DNA of 64,000 bases from Sulfomarinibacter sp963741385 (GCA_963741385.1 CAVUHO010000006.1:682001-746000), one strand, 5' to 3'; shown: positions 25,601 to 35,155, numbered from the stretch's first letter. Made by a program: numbers and translations. The notes: generated by a model not told the origin, from the sequence alone.

Positions 25601-26120
25601 CCCACCCTTCCGCCCATCTCGGATTTCGGATTTGCTCGCGGCCTGCGGCCGCGGCGTCTACCCGCCATGAGCGGGTGGCCGATGGCCGACCCCCTCCCAC
25701 CCTTCCATTTCGGCCTTCGGCCACACACCGCTCCTGACGGGCAGTGCCGGATTTCCCACCCTCCCGACCAAATCCAGGAAGCACAAACTCAGCAGCGTCC
25801 AACGAACTGTCATCCCGACCGAGGGAGTGCAGCGACCTCCCTTTCTTGTCATCCCGACCGAGGGAGTGCAGCGACCGAGCGGAGGGATCCGGGTGGGGGC
25901 TGCAGTCAAGATCTTCCCGAAGCCGCCCCCCAGGTCCCTCGGCTCGCTTCGCTCGCTCGGGATGACAGTTTGAGAGGCCTCGCGCGCGCGCAGGATGCGA
26001 ACGAGAGCAGTTGCTTCTCTCGAGATTTGTACTCAGGTGCATTGTGTGACCTCGCTCACTGACGGCGCCCCGCGCACGACCTACATTGGTTGTGGACGCA
26101 CCGGATAATCTCCTCCTTCA
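25601..26120. repeat. Gene-free region with dispersed palindromic repeats
   Basis: About 500 bases without a convincing gene. A short ATTTCGG array is near 25620. A 28-base element beginning TGTCATCCCGACC and ending GTGCAGCGACC occurs twice (from about 25809 and 25846), then GGCTCGCTTCGCTCGCTCGGGATGACA runs in inverted orientation near 25940-25966. Together they form a large imperfect palindrome of a type common as dispersed repeats in bacterial genomes. No tRNA fold was found. Confidence 0.65.
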
Positions 26121-26148
26121 CAAGCCCGCACGCGGGCTTGCTTTTTTT
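26121..26148 (+). terminator. Rho-independent terminator upstream of the 5'-nucleotidase gene
   Basis: An 8-bp stem CAAGCCCG / CGGGCTTG with a 4-base loop, followed by C and seven T. It stops plus-strand transcription entering from hpt, or ends an unrecognised small RNA, since hpt is 520 bases away. Confidence 0.8.
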
Positions 26149-26190
26149 CAGGCCCCGGGCCGGAAAAAAATGAGTGCTAAGCTGCGCGGG

Positions 26191-27633
26191 ATGTCAGATT
26201 CGACTTTCAACATCGAAGAAGTGCCGCCGGGCCGGCGGATTTACGCCAACCGCACCCTCAATCTGCGCTCCATCAGCGCCATCGGCTACGACATGGACTA
26301 CACGTTGGTCCACTACCACGCCGATGTCTGGGAGCGGAAAGCCTATCAGCGGGCGAAGGACCTCCTGCGCGGTGAGGGTTGGCCGGTCGAGGACCTCGAG
26401 TTCGATCCAACCCTGGTGATCCGCGGACTGGTCATCGACGCCGAGCTCGGCAACATCGTCAAGGCGAATCGGTTCGGCTACGTCATGCGGGCCAACCACG
26501 GGACACGGTTGATGGAGTTCGAGGACCAGCGCGAGGTCTATCGCCACACGCCGGTAGATCTGTCGGAGCCGCGGTTCTCCTTTCTCAACACCCTGTTTTC
26601 ACTGTCCGAGAGTTGCCTGTACCTGCAGCTGGTGGATCTCTACGACCGGCACGTGTTTCCGAATGTCCACGGCTATGAAGATCTCTTCCGCCGGGTCCGG
26701 GCGCGCCTCGACGAAACCCACATCGAGGGCACCTTGAAGGCCGAGATCATGGCGAATCCGGAGCCCTTTATCGACCTCGACCCGCAGGCGCCGCTGGCGC
26801 TGCTCGACCAGCTCCACTCGGGCAAACGGCTGATGCTGATCTCGAATTCGGAGTGGGATTACGCCCGTACCGTCATGTCGTACGCCTACGACCGCTACCT
26901 GCCGCCTGGAATGACCTGGCGAGACCTTTTCGAACTGGTGATCGTCGGCGCGCGCAAGCCGGGTTTCTTTCTCTACGACCTGCCGCTGTTCTCCATCGCC
27001 GACGAGGACGCCGGGTTCCTGCGGCCGGTCCCGAGTCAGATCCCGGAACCGGGCGCCTACCTCGGCGGCGACGCCACCAGGGTGGAAAACTACCTGGGGC
27101 TCTCCGGGGCCTCCATCCTCTATGTCGGCGACCACATCTTCGCCGACGTCAAGGTCTCCAAGGCCAGCCTGCGGTGGCGCACCGCGCTCATCCTGCGCGA
27201 GCTCGAAGATGAGCTGACGGCAGTCGACGCTTTCGCCGAAACCGAGCGCGTCCTCGTCAAGTTGATGGGCGAAAAGGTGCAGCTCGAGACCACTCTCAGC
27301 CACATCCGCCTGGCCCTGCAGCGCCTCAGGGGAGGGTACGCAGAGCAGCCGCGATCGACGGTCAGAACGCTCGAGGCCGAGTTCCAGCGGGTCAGGGAGA
27401 CCTCGATCGCGCTCGACGAGCGCATCGCACCGCTGGCGCGCGAGGCCTCCCAGCTCGAAAACCCTCGCTGGGGCGCCCTGTTGCGATCCGGCAACGACAA
27501 GAGCCACCTCGCCAACCAGATCGAACGCTCGGCCGACATCTACACCTCGAGGGTCTCGAACTTCCTCTTTGCCACACCGTTCGCTTACCTGCGCAGCCGC
27601 CGCGGCAGCATGCCGCACGATCCGATCGGTTAA
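26191..27633 (+). CDS. HAD-IG family 5'-nucleotidase
   Basis: A 480-residue member of the HAD-superfamily IG 5'-nucleotidases (related to eukaryotic purine nucleotidase NT5C2), likely acting on purine nucleoside monophosphates in the cytoplasm. The HAD motif I is GYDMDYTLVHYH (the DMDYT nucleophile), motif II lies in LMLISNSEWDYA and motif III/IV in GDHIFADVKVSKA. The C-terminal third is a helical region with many Arg/Glu. ATG at 26191 is chosen because TAAGCT ends seven bases before it, as in other starts here; ATG 26170 is the alternative. It fits with nearby hpt in purine metabolism. Confidence 0.88.
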   Translation: MSDSTFNIEEVPPGRRIYANRTLNLRSISAIGYDMDYTLVHYHADVWERKAYQRAKDLLRGEGWPVEDLEFDPTLVIRGLVIDAELGNIVKANRFGYVMRANHGTRLMEFEDQREVYRHTPVDLSEPRFSFLNTLFSLSESCLYLQLVDLYDRHVFPNVHGYEDLFRRVRARLDETHIEGTLKAEIMANPEPFIDLDPQAPLALLDQLHSGKRLMLISNSEWDYARTVMSYAYDRYLPPGMTWRDLFELVIVGARKPGFFLYDLPLFSIADEDAGFLRPVPSQIPEPGAYLGGDATRVENYLGLSGASILYVGDHIFADVKVSKASLRWRTALILRELEDELTAVDAFAETERVLVKLMGEKVQLETTLSHIRLALQRLRGGYAEQPRSTVRTLEAEFQRVRETSIALDERIAPLAREASQLENPRWGALLRSGNDKSHLANQIERSADIYTSRVSNFLFATPFAYLRSRRGSMPHDPIG

Positions 27634-27643
27634 GACCCTGGTC

Positions 27644-28453
27644 ATGCCCCGACCCGTGCACACGGTCGCAGCCGTCAGCTTTCTCAACGCCCGGCCGCTG
27701 ATCGACGGTCTCGAACGCGAGCCGGCGATCTCGGTGATCACCGATGTGCCGAGCCGGCTGCTCGAGACCCTCACGTCGTCGCGCGCCCGGATCGCCCTGT
27801 GCCCAGTCATCGACTTTCAGACGGCCGACGCCGACCTCTGCATCGTCCCGGTGGGCGCCATCGGATCGGACGGCGCCACCCACACCGTGCGGGTCTTCAG
27901 CCGCGTGCCCATCCGAAAGATCAACCGGGTCCACGTCGACGGTGACAGCCACACCTCGGTCGCCCTCCTCGAGATCGTGCTCGACGCCCTCAATGGGCGC
28001 AGACCCGAGCTCACCACCCTCAAGACTCCCGTGCCGAAGGGCGCCGGCCAGCCCGAAACCGTCCTCCTGATCGGTGACAAGGTGGTTCGCGACGAACCGA
28101 CCGTCGGTCTCTATCCGTATCAGCTCGACCTCGGCTCGGCCTGGAAGCGACTCTCGGGTCTGCCGTTCGTCTTTGCCACCTGGATGGCCCGCGCCGGCGA
28201 GGACCTCGGAGAGCTGCCGGCAACCTTGCACAGATACCGCGAACGCAACATGCTGCGCATCCCGGAAATCGTTTCCACCCACGCCGACGGCTGGCCGGAA
28301 GACCTCGCCAACCGCTATCTCGAAAAGATCCTCCGGTACGACATCGGAGACCGGGAGCTGGAGTCCATCGAATTGTTCTGGGAGCATTGTCACTCCCTCG
28401 GCCTCATCGACGATCTCCGGCCGATGCGGCTCTATCGGAATTCTCAATTTTGA
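27644..28453 (+). CDS. mqnA: Chorismate dehydratase (menaquinone biosynthesis, futalosine route)
   Basis: MqnA turns chorismate into 3-enolpyruvyl-benzoate, the first step of the futalosine pathway to menaquinone. The 269 residues begin VHTVAAVSFLNARPLIDGL, matching the MqnA N-terminus (S-x-L-N-x-x-P), and continue with the periplasmic-binding-protein-like fold: ALCPVIDFQ, then LYPYQLDLGSAWKRLSGLPFVFATW. The start is ATG 27644, ten bases after the upstream stop, probably co-transcribed with the nucleotidase. The last four codons (NSQF) and the stop lie inside a TTTTGAA heptamer array. Confidence 0.93.
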   Translation: MPRPVHTVAAVSFLNARPLIDGLEREPAISVITDVPSRLLETLTSSRARIALCPVIDFQTADADLCIVPVGAIGSDGATHTVRVFSRVPIRKINRVHVDGDSHTSVALLEIVLDALNGRRPELTTLKTPVPKGAGQPETVLLIGDKVVRDEPTVGLYPYQLDLGSAWKRLSGLPFVFATWMARAGEDLGELPATLHRYRERNMLRIPEIVSTHADGWPEDLANRYLEKILRYDIGDRELESIELFWEHCHSLGLIDDLRPMRLYRNSQF

Positions 28454-28530
28454 ATTTTGAATTTTGAATTCCCGACCGCCCTCCCCCGGATCCGATGGGT
28501 GGGTGGGGGAATTAAGAATTGAGAATTTTT
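28440..28530. repeat. Heptamer arrays flanking a C-rich/G-rich stem
   Basis: TTTTGAA-type heptamers (about four) lead into CCCGACCGCCCTCCCCC, which can pair with GGGTGGGTGGGGG, followed by AATTAAGAATTGAGAATT. It sits between the convergent mqnA and SLC13 genes and could act as a bidirectional terminator. Confidence 0.75.
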
Positions 28531-29999
28531 CAGAGCGGTAGTACCAGCCGTCCGAGGGTCAAGACGACGAGGGTGGTGAGGATGGCGCCGGTGAGGTTGA
28601 GCCACAGACCTTCGCGGACGAAATCCCTCGCCGACACCTTGCCCGAACCGATGACGATGGCATTCGGCGGGGTGGCCACCGGCAGCATGAACGCGCAGGA
28701 CGCCGACACGGTTGCGGGGACCATCAAGAGATAGGGGTGGACGCCGAGCACCGTGGCAAGGGCTGCCATCACCGGCATCAGCAGGGTCGCGGTCGCAGTG
28801 TTGGAGGTGAACTCGGTAGCGGCGGTGGTGACCACGCAGACGCTCAGGATCACCAACGGCAGCGGCAGCACCGAGAGGTTCTGCAGCCGCCCCGCCAGCC
28901 ACTGATCGACGCCTGCCGCGTGAACGCTGTCGGCAATCGCAAAACCGCCGCCGAAGAGCAGCAGAATGCCCCACGGCACCCCACGCTGAATCTCCTCCCA
29001 ACTGAGCATTCGGCGACCGGTTCCGTCCCCCGACGGAAGCAGCGTCGCGAGCACCGCAGCGGCAATGGCCGGCACTGCATCGGTGATCATTTTTGCGTCC
29101 GGAATCGCGCCCCAACGCGCGAGCGCTCCGGCCCAGCCTGGAATCGACACGAAACCGAAGTCCAACCCGCCCCTCGTGATCCAGGCCACTGCGGTCACGG
29201 CGAAGAGCACAGCAACCCGCCGTTCGGCCGGGGTCATGGGCCCGAGCGCCGCGCGTTCGGCCGCGAGACCGGGATCGCGACCTGAGCCACCCGCCAGGCC
29301 CCGGCCGAGCTGCAGGCCCACGAGCGGTAGAAACAGCGCCACGAACGGCACACCGAAGAGCATCCAACCGCCAAAGGTGAGAGGCTCGAGACCCGGAGCG
29401 AGGTTTGGCGCCATCCCGGCGAGGACCAGGTTGGGCGGCGTCCCGACCAGCGTCCCGATGCCGCCGATCGACGCGCCGTAGGCCACCGCCAACATCAACC
29501 GCGCGGGCGCACGATCACTGTCCAGCCGCGCAGCAACCCCGGCCGCTATGGGCAGCATCATGAGCGCCGTGGCGGTGTTCGACAGCCACATGGAGAGCGC
29601 CGCGGTGGCGATCAGAAAGCCCCACACCAGCCGCTTCGGCGAGGCGCCGATGGCGAGGAGAATAGCCAGCGCGATCCGCCGGTGAAGGCCCGAGCGTTCG
29701 ACTGCCAGGGCGAGGATGAATCCGCCGAGGAAGAGAAACACCATCTGATCGGAGTAGTTCGGCGCCACGTCGCGCACATCTCGGACCCCGAGCAGAGGAA
29801 ACAGGACCAGCGGCAGCATCGAGGTTACCGCCAGCGGCGCTGCCTCGGTCATCCACCACACCGCCATCCACAGCACCACCGCCACGACCCGCTGACCCGC
29901 GGAAGAGAGGCCGCCACCCGAGGTCAGCATCAGAATCAGAAAGACCAGCGGGCCGACTACCCGCCCAACAACCGGCGCCGAGAGACGTGCCTCACTCAC
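28530..29999 (-). CDS. SLC13 (DASS) family anion:Na+ symporter
   Basis: Inner-membrane transporter of 489 residues for dicarboxylates or other divalent anions. About eleven hydrophobic segments are visible. The conserved SNTATA motif occurs in each half (SNTATALMMLPIA and TSNTATATLLMPV), as expected for the two Na+/substrate hairpins; the C-terminal region reads ATPPNAIVIGSGKV. The GTG start at 29999 overlaps the alkyltransferase-like gene by eight bases (GTGAGTGA), so the two are co-translated despite unrelated functions. Confidence 0.92.
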   Translation of the reverse strand: MSEARLSAPVVGRVVGPLVFLILMLTSGGGLSSAGQRVVAVVLWMAVWWMTEAAPLAVTSMLPLVLFPLLGVRDVRDVAPNYSDQMVFLFLGGFILALAVERSGLHRRIALAILLAIGASPKRLVWGFLIATAALSMWLSNTATALMMLPIAAGVAARLDSDRAPARLMLAVAYGASIGGIGTLVGTPPNLVLAGMAPNLAPGLEPLTFGGWMLFGVPFVALFLPLVGLQLGRGLAGGSGRDPGLAAERAALGPMTPAERRVAVLFAVTAVAWITRGGLDFGFVSIPGWAGALARWGAIPDAKMITDAVPAIAAAVLATLLPSGDGTGRRMLSWEEIQRGVPWGILLLFGGGFAIADSVHAAGVDQWLAGRLQNLSVLPLPLVILSVCVVTTAATEFTSNTATATLLMPVMAALATVLGVHPYLLMVPATVSASCAFMLPVATPPNAIVIGSGKVSARDFVREGLWLNLTGAILTTLVVLTLGRLVLPL

Positions 30000-30354
30000 C
30001 TGATGTCGACTCCGGCCACCAGCGGTAGGCCTCCATGTCGATCGTTCCGTTGTCCCGGAAGACCACGCCTTCTTCCTCGAGCAGAGAACGCTGGAGACCC
30101 TTCGGGAAGTCGGGCAGGCGATCCGTCGAACACCCGCCGGCTGCATTGACCACCCGCTGCCACGGCACGCCGTCCGGACACCGGTGCAGCATCCAGCCCA
30201 CCGCCCGCGGCGACAACCTCCCGCCCATGAGAGTCGAGATCTGACCGTAGTTCATGACCCTGCCGCGTGGGATCCGGCGCGCGATCTCCACCACCTGCTG
30301 CTGGGCGTTGAGCCGTTCACCCTCGATGTCGCCGTGAACCCGGTTGGTTCCCAT
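29992..30354 (-). CDS. Alkyltransferase-like (ATL/MGMT fold) DNA-binding protein
   Basis: A 120-residue protein with the DNA-binding half of O6-methylguanine methyltransferases: VVEIARRIPRGRVMNYGQIS.., GRLSPRAVGWMLHRCP, then GVPWQRVVNAAGGCS. The active-site PCHR motif is replaced by PWQRVV, so no alkyl acceptor cysteine is present. Such ATL proteins flip damaged bases and hand them to nucleotide excision repair. The gene overlaps the transporter downstream by eight bases. Confidence 0.9.
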   Translation of the reverse strand: MGTNRVHGDIEGERLNAQQQVVEIARRIPRGRVMNYGQISTLMGGRLSPRAVGWMLHRCPDGVPWQRVVNAAGGCSTDRLPDFPKGLQRSLLEEEGVVFRDNGTIDMEAYRWWPESTSGE

Positions 30355-30600
30355 GGGAGAACCCTAGCATTTTCAAGGCCCGGCAGGGGAGCAGGGGAGC
30401 GGAGAGAATTCGGATTTCGGATTTCGGATTTCGGATTTCGGATTTTCCACCCACCCACCCGGCTTCGCCCATGGGGCTACACCGTGGCAAGCCCCGGCAG
30501 CCGGGACGGCTGCCCCACAACCCATCACAGCTGATCGGATCTTTGTGGGGCGGCCGTCCCGGCTGCCGGGTGGGCGGGCGTGCGCTTGCGCACCGCGGTA
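30355..30600. repeat. Intergenic repeats upstream of priA
   Basis: An ATTTCGG array (about five copies, 30410-30445), a C-rich CCACCCACCCACCCGG tract and the second copy of the CCCCACAAA...TTTGTGGGG palindrome with GGCAGCCGGGACGGCTGCC arms (30496-30568). No gene is supported here. Array, C-rich tract and palindrome all occur together at 2440-2600 too, but there the array lies at the opposite end. Confidence 0.75.
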
Positions 30601-30610
30601 CCATGAACCG

Positions 30611-33028
30611 ATGTTTGCGAGCGTCGCTATTCCCCGCAGCACCGCGGAGGCTCTGACCTACGCGGTGCCCCCGGAACTCGAGGCATTTGCCGTGCCGGGG
30701 GTTCGGGTCCGGGTGCCGCTGCGCAACAAGACCGTCACCGGGGTTCTCGTGGCAGTCTCCGGGACTGCCGACATCGATACGGCGTCGATTCGCGATCTGA
30801 CCGAGATCATCGACGAAAAACCATTACTGCCGCCCCACCTGTTCCACCTCGCCGATTTCATCTCCACCTACTACCGTTGCCCCCTCGGCGACACCCTCTC
30901 AGCCGTGCTCCCGGCCGGTTTGTTGCGCTCCGACGGCGAGACCGCCCGTCTGACCGCCGCCGGCGCCGCCGTCGAACCGGCGACGCTGCCGGGAAAACGG
31001 GGCGCGCTCCTCGCCGAGCTCCAGGCGGCAACCAGACTCAGGGTTCCGACCCTGCTCGCGCGTGCGGAAATCTCGAGCAGAGGACCTCTCGATGCGCTCG
31101 TGGAGGCCGGGCTGGTGGCGGTCGGCAGCACCCGCCGCGATCGCCCGCCGGGGGCCGAGGTCGCGGCGGTCAAGCTGCCCGATGTCCCGTTGGAAGATCT
31201 GCTGGAACGATGCGCCCGGGCTCCGCGGCGGCGTGAGATCCTGGAGTGGCTGGCCGAGCAGGGGCGTCCGGCGCTGGTGGCCGAAGTCTGTGCCGAGGTC
31301 GGGTGCTCGCCGGCCACTATCCGGTCCATGGACGGCGCTGGTCTTCTGATTCGCTTTCATCAGGCGCCCGAGCGCCGTCCGCGCTGGGTCCTGCCTCCGG
31401 CCGACGGACGACCGGTTCTGACCGGAGAACAGCAACAGGTGGTCGATGCCGTCGATGCGGCCCTCGACGGCGGGAGCTACTCGCCCTTCCTGCTCGAAGG
31501 CATCACCGGTTCGGGCAAGACCGAGGTCTATCTCCGGTGTCTGGAAAAAGTCCTCGTCAGGGGCCGCAGCGGGATCGTCCTGGTGCCCGAGATCGGTCTC
31601 ACTCCGGCCGCCTCCGGCGCCGTGGAACGCCGGTTCGGCACGCAGGCGGCGGTGCTCCACTCGGCCCTCTCCGACGGCGAACGGTGGCGCGAGTGGCAGC
31701 GCATCAGCGACGGTGGCATCAAAGTGGTGGTGGGCCCGCGATCGGCTCTCTTCGCGCCGCTCGGCGACCTCGGTTTCATCGCCGTCGACGAGGAGCACGA
31801 CGCCGCCTACAAACAGCAGGAAGCGCCGCGGTATCAGGCGCGCGACCTCGCGCTGGTTCTGGCGCAGCACCTCAAGATCCCTGTCCTGTTGTGTTCGGCA
31901 ACCCCGTCGGTCGAGGCCGCATCGCTGGTCGAACGCAACCTCGCCCGCCATCTGCGCCTGACCCGCCGGGTCGCCGGGGGGTCGCTGCCCGAGGTGGAGT
32001 CGGTGGATCTCAGGGGCGAGCCGCCGGAGCCCGGGGAACAGGGGCGGACCCTGTTCTCGCGCCGGATGCGGGAACTCCTCGAGGAGACGCTTGGCCGCGG
32101 CGAGCAGGCGATCCTGCTGATGCAGCGGCGCGGGTGGGCTCCGATCCTCCTCTGCCGCGACTGCGGCCACAAGATCCAGTGCCCCGACTGCTCGGTGTCG
32201 TTAGTCGTCCACCAACGCTCCGGCGACCTCCGCTGCCACTACTGCGGTCACCGCCAGCAGCCGCTGCGCGCGTGTCCCTCGTGTGCCGGCGATCTCCTGG
32301 ACGCGGTGGGCGCCGGCACCGAGAAGGTTGCTGCACACCTGCACCGGCTGATGCCGGACGTCTCGAGCGCGATCCTCGACCGTGACACCGTGCGCCGCCG
32401 ATCGGGTCTTCAGGACACCCTCGGCGCCTTTGCCGCGGGCGCCGTCCAGGTTCTCATCGGCACCCAGATGGTCGCCAAGGGCCACCACTTCCCGAACGTC
32501 ACCCTGACCGGGGTGATCTCCGCCGACGCCATGTTGGGCCTGCCCGACTTCCGGGCAGCGGAGCGCACCTTTCAACTCCTCACCCAGGTCGCGGGAAGGG
32601 CGGGCCGCGGCGAGAGACCGGGCCGTGTGGTGATCCAGACCTACTACCCCGACCACCCGGCAGTCCAACTCGCGTGCCGGCATGACGTCGGCACCTTTCT
32701 GGCCGAAGAGATGGTTTATCGCCGCAGTTTTTTCTACCCACCGGTGGCCCGTCTCGCAGTGGTTCGGTTCGAGGCCGCCAGCGAACGGCTCGCGCGGGAT
32801 GCCGCCGAGGCCGCGGCGGCGGCGACGCAACCGCTTCCGCAACGGGTCCGGCTGCGCGGTCCGGCCCCGGCGCCGCTCGAGCGCATCCGCGGACTGTGGC
32901 GCTGGCAGGTGCTGCTGTCGGCGGCCAACCGGGAGCTCTTGCGCAGCCTGCTGGAGAAAATCGAGGCCCTGCCCGTCGCCAACAAGGTTCGGCGGGTGGT
33001 CGACGTGGATCCCACATCGACTCTGTGA
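30611..33028 (+). CDS. priA: Primosomal protein N' (replication restart helicase PriA)
   Basis: A 3'-to-5' DNA helicase that reloads the replisome at stalled forks; 805 residues (E. coli 732). The N-terminal 3'-DNA-binding domain starts FASVAIPRSTAEALTYAVP. The helicase core has Walker A GITGSGKTEVYL (about residue 300), DEEH at about 395 and motif VGPRSALF. The zinc domain has eight cysteines in four pairs: CRDC, CPDC, CHYC, CPSC. Helicase motif VI is GRAGR. ATG 30611 is preceded by TACCAT at six bases with no Shine-Dalgarno. It is monocistronic. Confidence 0.95.
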   Translation: MFASVAIPRSTAEALTYAVPPELEAFAVPGVRVRVPLRNKTVTGVLVAVSGTADIDTASIRDLTEIIDEKPLLPPHLFHLADFISTYYRCPLGDTLSAVLPAGLLRSDGETARLTAAGAAVEPATLPGKRGALLAELQAATRLRVPTLLARAEISSRGPLDALVEAGLVAVGSTRRDRPPGAEVAAVKLPDVPLEDLLERCARAPRRREILEWLAEQGRPALVAEVCAEVGCSPATIRSMDGAGLLIRFHQAPERRPRWVLPPADGRPVLTGEQQQVVDAVDAALDGGSYSPFLLEGITGSGKTEVYLRCLEKVLVRGRSGIVLVPEIGLTPAASGAVERRFGTQAAVLHSALSDGERWREWQRISDGGIKVVVGPRSALFAPLGDLGFIAVDEEHDAAYKQQEAPRYQARDLALVLAQHLKIPVLLCSATPSVEAASLVERNLARHLRLTRRVAGGSLPEVESVDLRGEPPEPGEQGRTLFSRRMRELLEETLGRGEQAILLMQRRGWAPILLCRDCGHKIQCPDCSVSLVVHQRSGDLRCHYCGHRQQPLRACPSCAGDLLDAVGAGTEKVAAHLHRLMPDVSSAILDRDTVRRRSGLQDTLGAFAAGAVQVLIGTQMVAKGHHFPNVTLTGVISADAMLGLPDFRAAERTFQLLTQVAGRAGRGERPGRVVIQTYYPDHPAVQLACRHDVGTFLAEEMVYRRSFFYPPVARLAVVRFEAASERLARDAAEAAAAATQPLPQRVRLRGPAPAPLERIRGLWRWQVLLSAANRELLRSLLEKIEALPVANKVRRVVDVDPTSTL

Positions 33029-33224
33029 TGGCCCGCGACCCGGAATTCCGGCCGCCGGCTGGAGTATCCTCTCCGGACGCTGCACATGCGGTCGCTGGGT
33101 TCTGGTTTATTAAGAAGTGACAGATTCGGTCGTTTTCCGGTTGACGCCGGGGGCTCGAACGGCGAACCTTTCAGCATCAGGTGCGTAGAACATGATCGTA
33201 CGGGACGCGCAAGGAGGACTCAAG

Positions 33225-34937
33225 GTGAACACGAAAACGATCGCACTCATCGCTGCAACTCTGTTCCTGGTACCCGCTCTCCCCGGCCATGCGGCTGAAA
33301 TCGACGTCTCTGCCTTGCCGACCACGGTCGGCCCGCTGCCCATGGCGCCGGGGGACATCTTGAAATTGGATCTCCTCGGCGCCTACCAGTTGGCTCTCGC
33401 GCGCAACCTCGACCTCCACGTGAGCCGCTACGACCTCGCCATCGCCGATGCCAACGTGCGCGGGTCCGGGGGCATCTTCGACCCGTACCTGACGGCAGGC
33501 ATCAACAGCGACTCGACGCAGTCGCCGACCTCGACCATTCTCGAGGGCGCCAACGTGGCCCAGAGCCGCAACACCCGCTTTTTCCTCGGGGTCGACCAGC
33601 TGTTGCCTTCCGGTACTCAGATCGGCGGCGACTGGACCTCGTTTCGCGGCGAGACCAACTCCACGTTCTTCTTCCTCAACCCCCGCTGGGACGCCAACCT
33701 CAACCTGACCCTCACCCAGCCTCTGCTCAACGGTTTCGGCACCACCGTCACGCGATCGCAGATCATCATCGCCGAGAACATCCGCCAACAGACCGAGGTC
33801 GGGTTCGAGGTGCAGGTGATCCAACTCCTGGCCGATGTGGAGCAGGCCTACTGGGAACTGGTGGCAACGCGTCAACAGGTGAGTGTGTCGGAGCAGTCCC
33901 TCACTCTCGCCCAGCGGCTCCTCGAGGAAACCCGGCAGCGGATCGAGGTGGGCACGTCGGCCCCTATCGACATGGTGCAGTCGGAGGCCACGGTGGCGAA
34001 CCGACAGCAAGAACTCATCTACGTCAGGAACGCCTCGGCCAACGCCGAGGACAGTCTGAAGGCCCTGCTCGGTTTCAATCTGCCCCATGAGTGGCAGGTG
34101 AAGATCGAGACCACCGATTCCTACGAAATGGAACCGGTCCTGCCCGACCTCCAGAAGTCCATCGAAACCGCTCTCGAGAAGCGTCCCGCCATCATCCGGC
34201 AGGAGCTGGAGCTGGAACGTCTCGACCACAACGTCCAGGTGGCGCGCAACGGCGCCCTGCCGCAGCTCAATCTCACCGGCAGCTACGGTTGGTCGGGGGT
34301 CAGCGGCCAATCCACCATCACGGACCCCGGAACAGGCGAGACGGTAACGATTCGCGACGGATGGGGCGACGCAGCCAGCCAGGTCTTCGGCTTCGACTAC
34401 CCCAGGTGGACCCTGGGTCTGAACTACTCGGTGCCGATCGGCAACCACCGCGCCAAGGAACAGCTCGCGGCCACCCGCTACCAACGCGATCGCGCCGACA
34501 CCCAGCTTGCCGCTCTCAAACAGTCGATCACGCATGAGGTGCGGATTGCGGTCAGGGCGCTCTATGACGGGTCCGCGGCGATCGACGCCGCGGTGGTCTC
34601 GAGTCGGCTCGCCGTGCGCAACCTCGAGGCCGAGCAGACCAAGTTCAACAATGGTCTTTCCACCAACTTCCAGGTGTCGGAGATTCAGCGCGCCCTGGCC
34701 GACGCCCAGTACGCCGAGATCAGGGCCCGCGTCAACTACCGCAAGTTTTTGGCGGCCTACTACGCGTTCACCGGCACATTTCTCGACGCCGTCGGCGTCC
34801 AAATCGCAGACCCCGGCGCACCCGAATCGATCCACGACTACTGGAAGGACACCAAGTGGCTGCAGTTCTCCGATCTCCACGAAGCGAGCAACGACGTCAC
34901 AATCCCGGCTGAGCAGGTGGAGACCGCGACGAATTAA
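33225..34937 (+). CDS. TolC-family outer-membrane efflux protein
   Basis: A 570-residue exported protein with two OEP repeats that would trimerise as an outer-membrane channel with a periplasmic alpha-barrel. The signal peptide is VNTKTIALIAATLFLVPALPGHA; GTG 33225 is chosen because GGAGG lies upstream at the right distance and the signal peptide starts there. Long heptad-rich helices are visible, e.g. LLADVEQAYWELVATRQQVSVSEQSLTLAQ. It stands alone on the plus strand. The MacB-type pump at 41.6-46.2 kb, which has no channel of its own, could use it. Confidence 0.9.
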   Translation: MNTKTIALIAATLFLVPALPGHAAEIDVSALPTTVGPLPMAPGDILKLDLLGAYQLALARNLDLHVSRYDLAIADANVRGSGGIFDPYLTAGINSDSTQSPTSTILEGANVAQSRNTRFFLGVDQLLPSGTQIGGDWTSFRGETNSTFFFLNPRWDANLNLTLTQPLLNGFGTTVTRSQIIIAENIRQQTEVGFEVQVIQLLADVEQAYWELVATRQQVSVSEQSLTLAQRLLEETRQRIEVGTSAPIDMVQSEATVANRQQELIYVRNASANAEDSLKALLGFNLPHEWQVKIETTDSYEMEPVLPDLQKSIETALEKRPAIIRQELELERLDHNVQVARNGALPQLNLTGSYGWSGVSGQSTITDPGTGETVTIRDGWGDAASQVFGFDYPRWTLGLNYSVPIGNHRAKEQLAATRYQRDRADTQLAALKQSITHEVRIAVRALYDGSAAIDAAVVSSRLAVRNLEAEQTKFNNGLSTNFQVSEIQRALADAQYAEIRARVNYRKFLAAYYAFTGTFLDAVGVQIADPGAPESIHDYWKDTKWLQFSDLHEASNDVTIPAEQVETATN

Positions 34938-35130
34938 TTCTAAATTTTGAATTCTAAATTTTGAATTCCCACCCGCCCTCCCCCATTTCCGGGGAGGGCG
35001 GTTTTCTTGAGCCGGAATTCTCAATTTTGAATTCTAAATTTTGAATTCCCGCCCGCCCTCCCACGTGTCCGGATGATCGGACGGGCATTCAAAATTCAAA
35101 ATTCAAAATTCAAAATTCCGAATTCGCGCA
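34938..35130. repeat. Three heptamer arrays with an embedded terminator
   Basis: TCTAAATTTTGAA and TTTTGAA heptamers repeat at 34938-34968 and 35021-35050, and CAAAATT-type heptamers (about five) in the opposite sense lie at 35089-35118. C-rich CCCGCCCTCCC tracts separate the arrays. This is the most AT-rich spot in the window. Confidence 0.75.
34973..35008 (+). terminator. Rho-independent terminator of the TolC-like gene
   Basis: A perfect 11-bp stem CCGCCCTCCCC / GGGGAGGGCGG with a 7-base loop, followed by TTTTCTT. It lies about 35 bases after the stop codon and uses the C-rich tract of the heptamer element as its stem, so this element works as a terminator here. Confidence 0.85.
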
Positions 35131-35155
35131 GCGAATTCGGTTAAGATCTGCCGCT

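Noticed and set aside
25986..26120. Possible small RNA or tRNA ahead of the terminator at 26121
   Set aside because: No cloverleaf or promoter could be recognised. The terminator could equally end hpt read-through.
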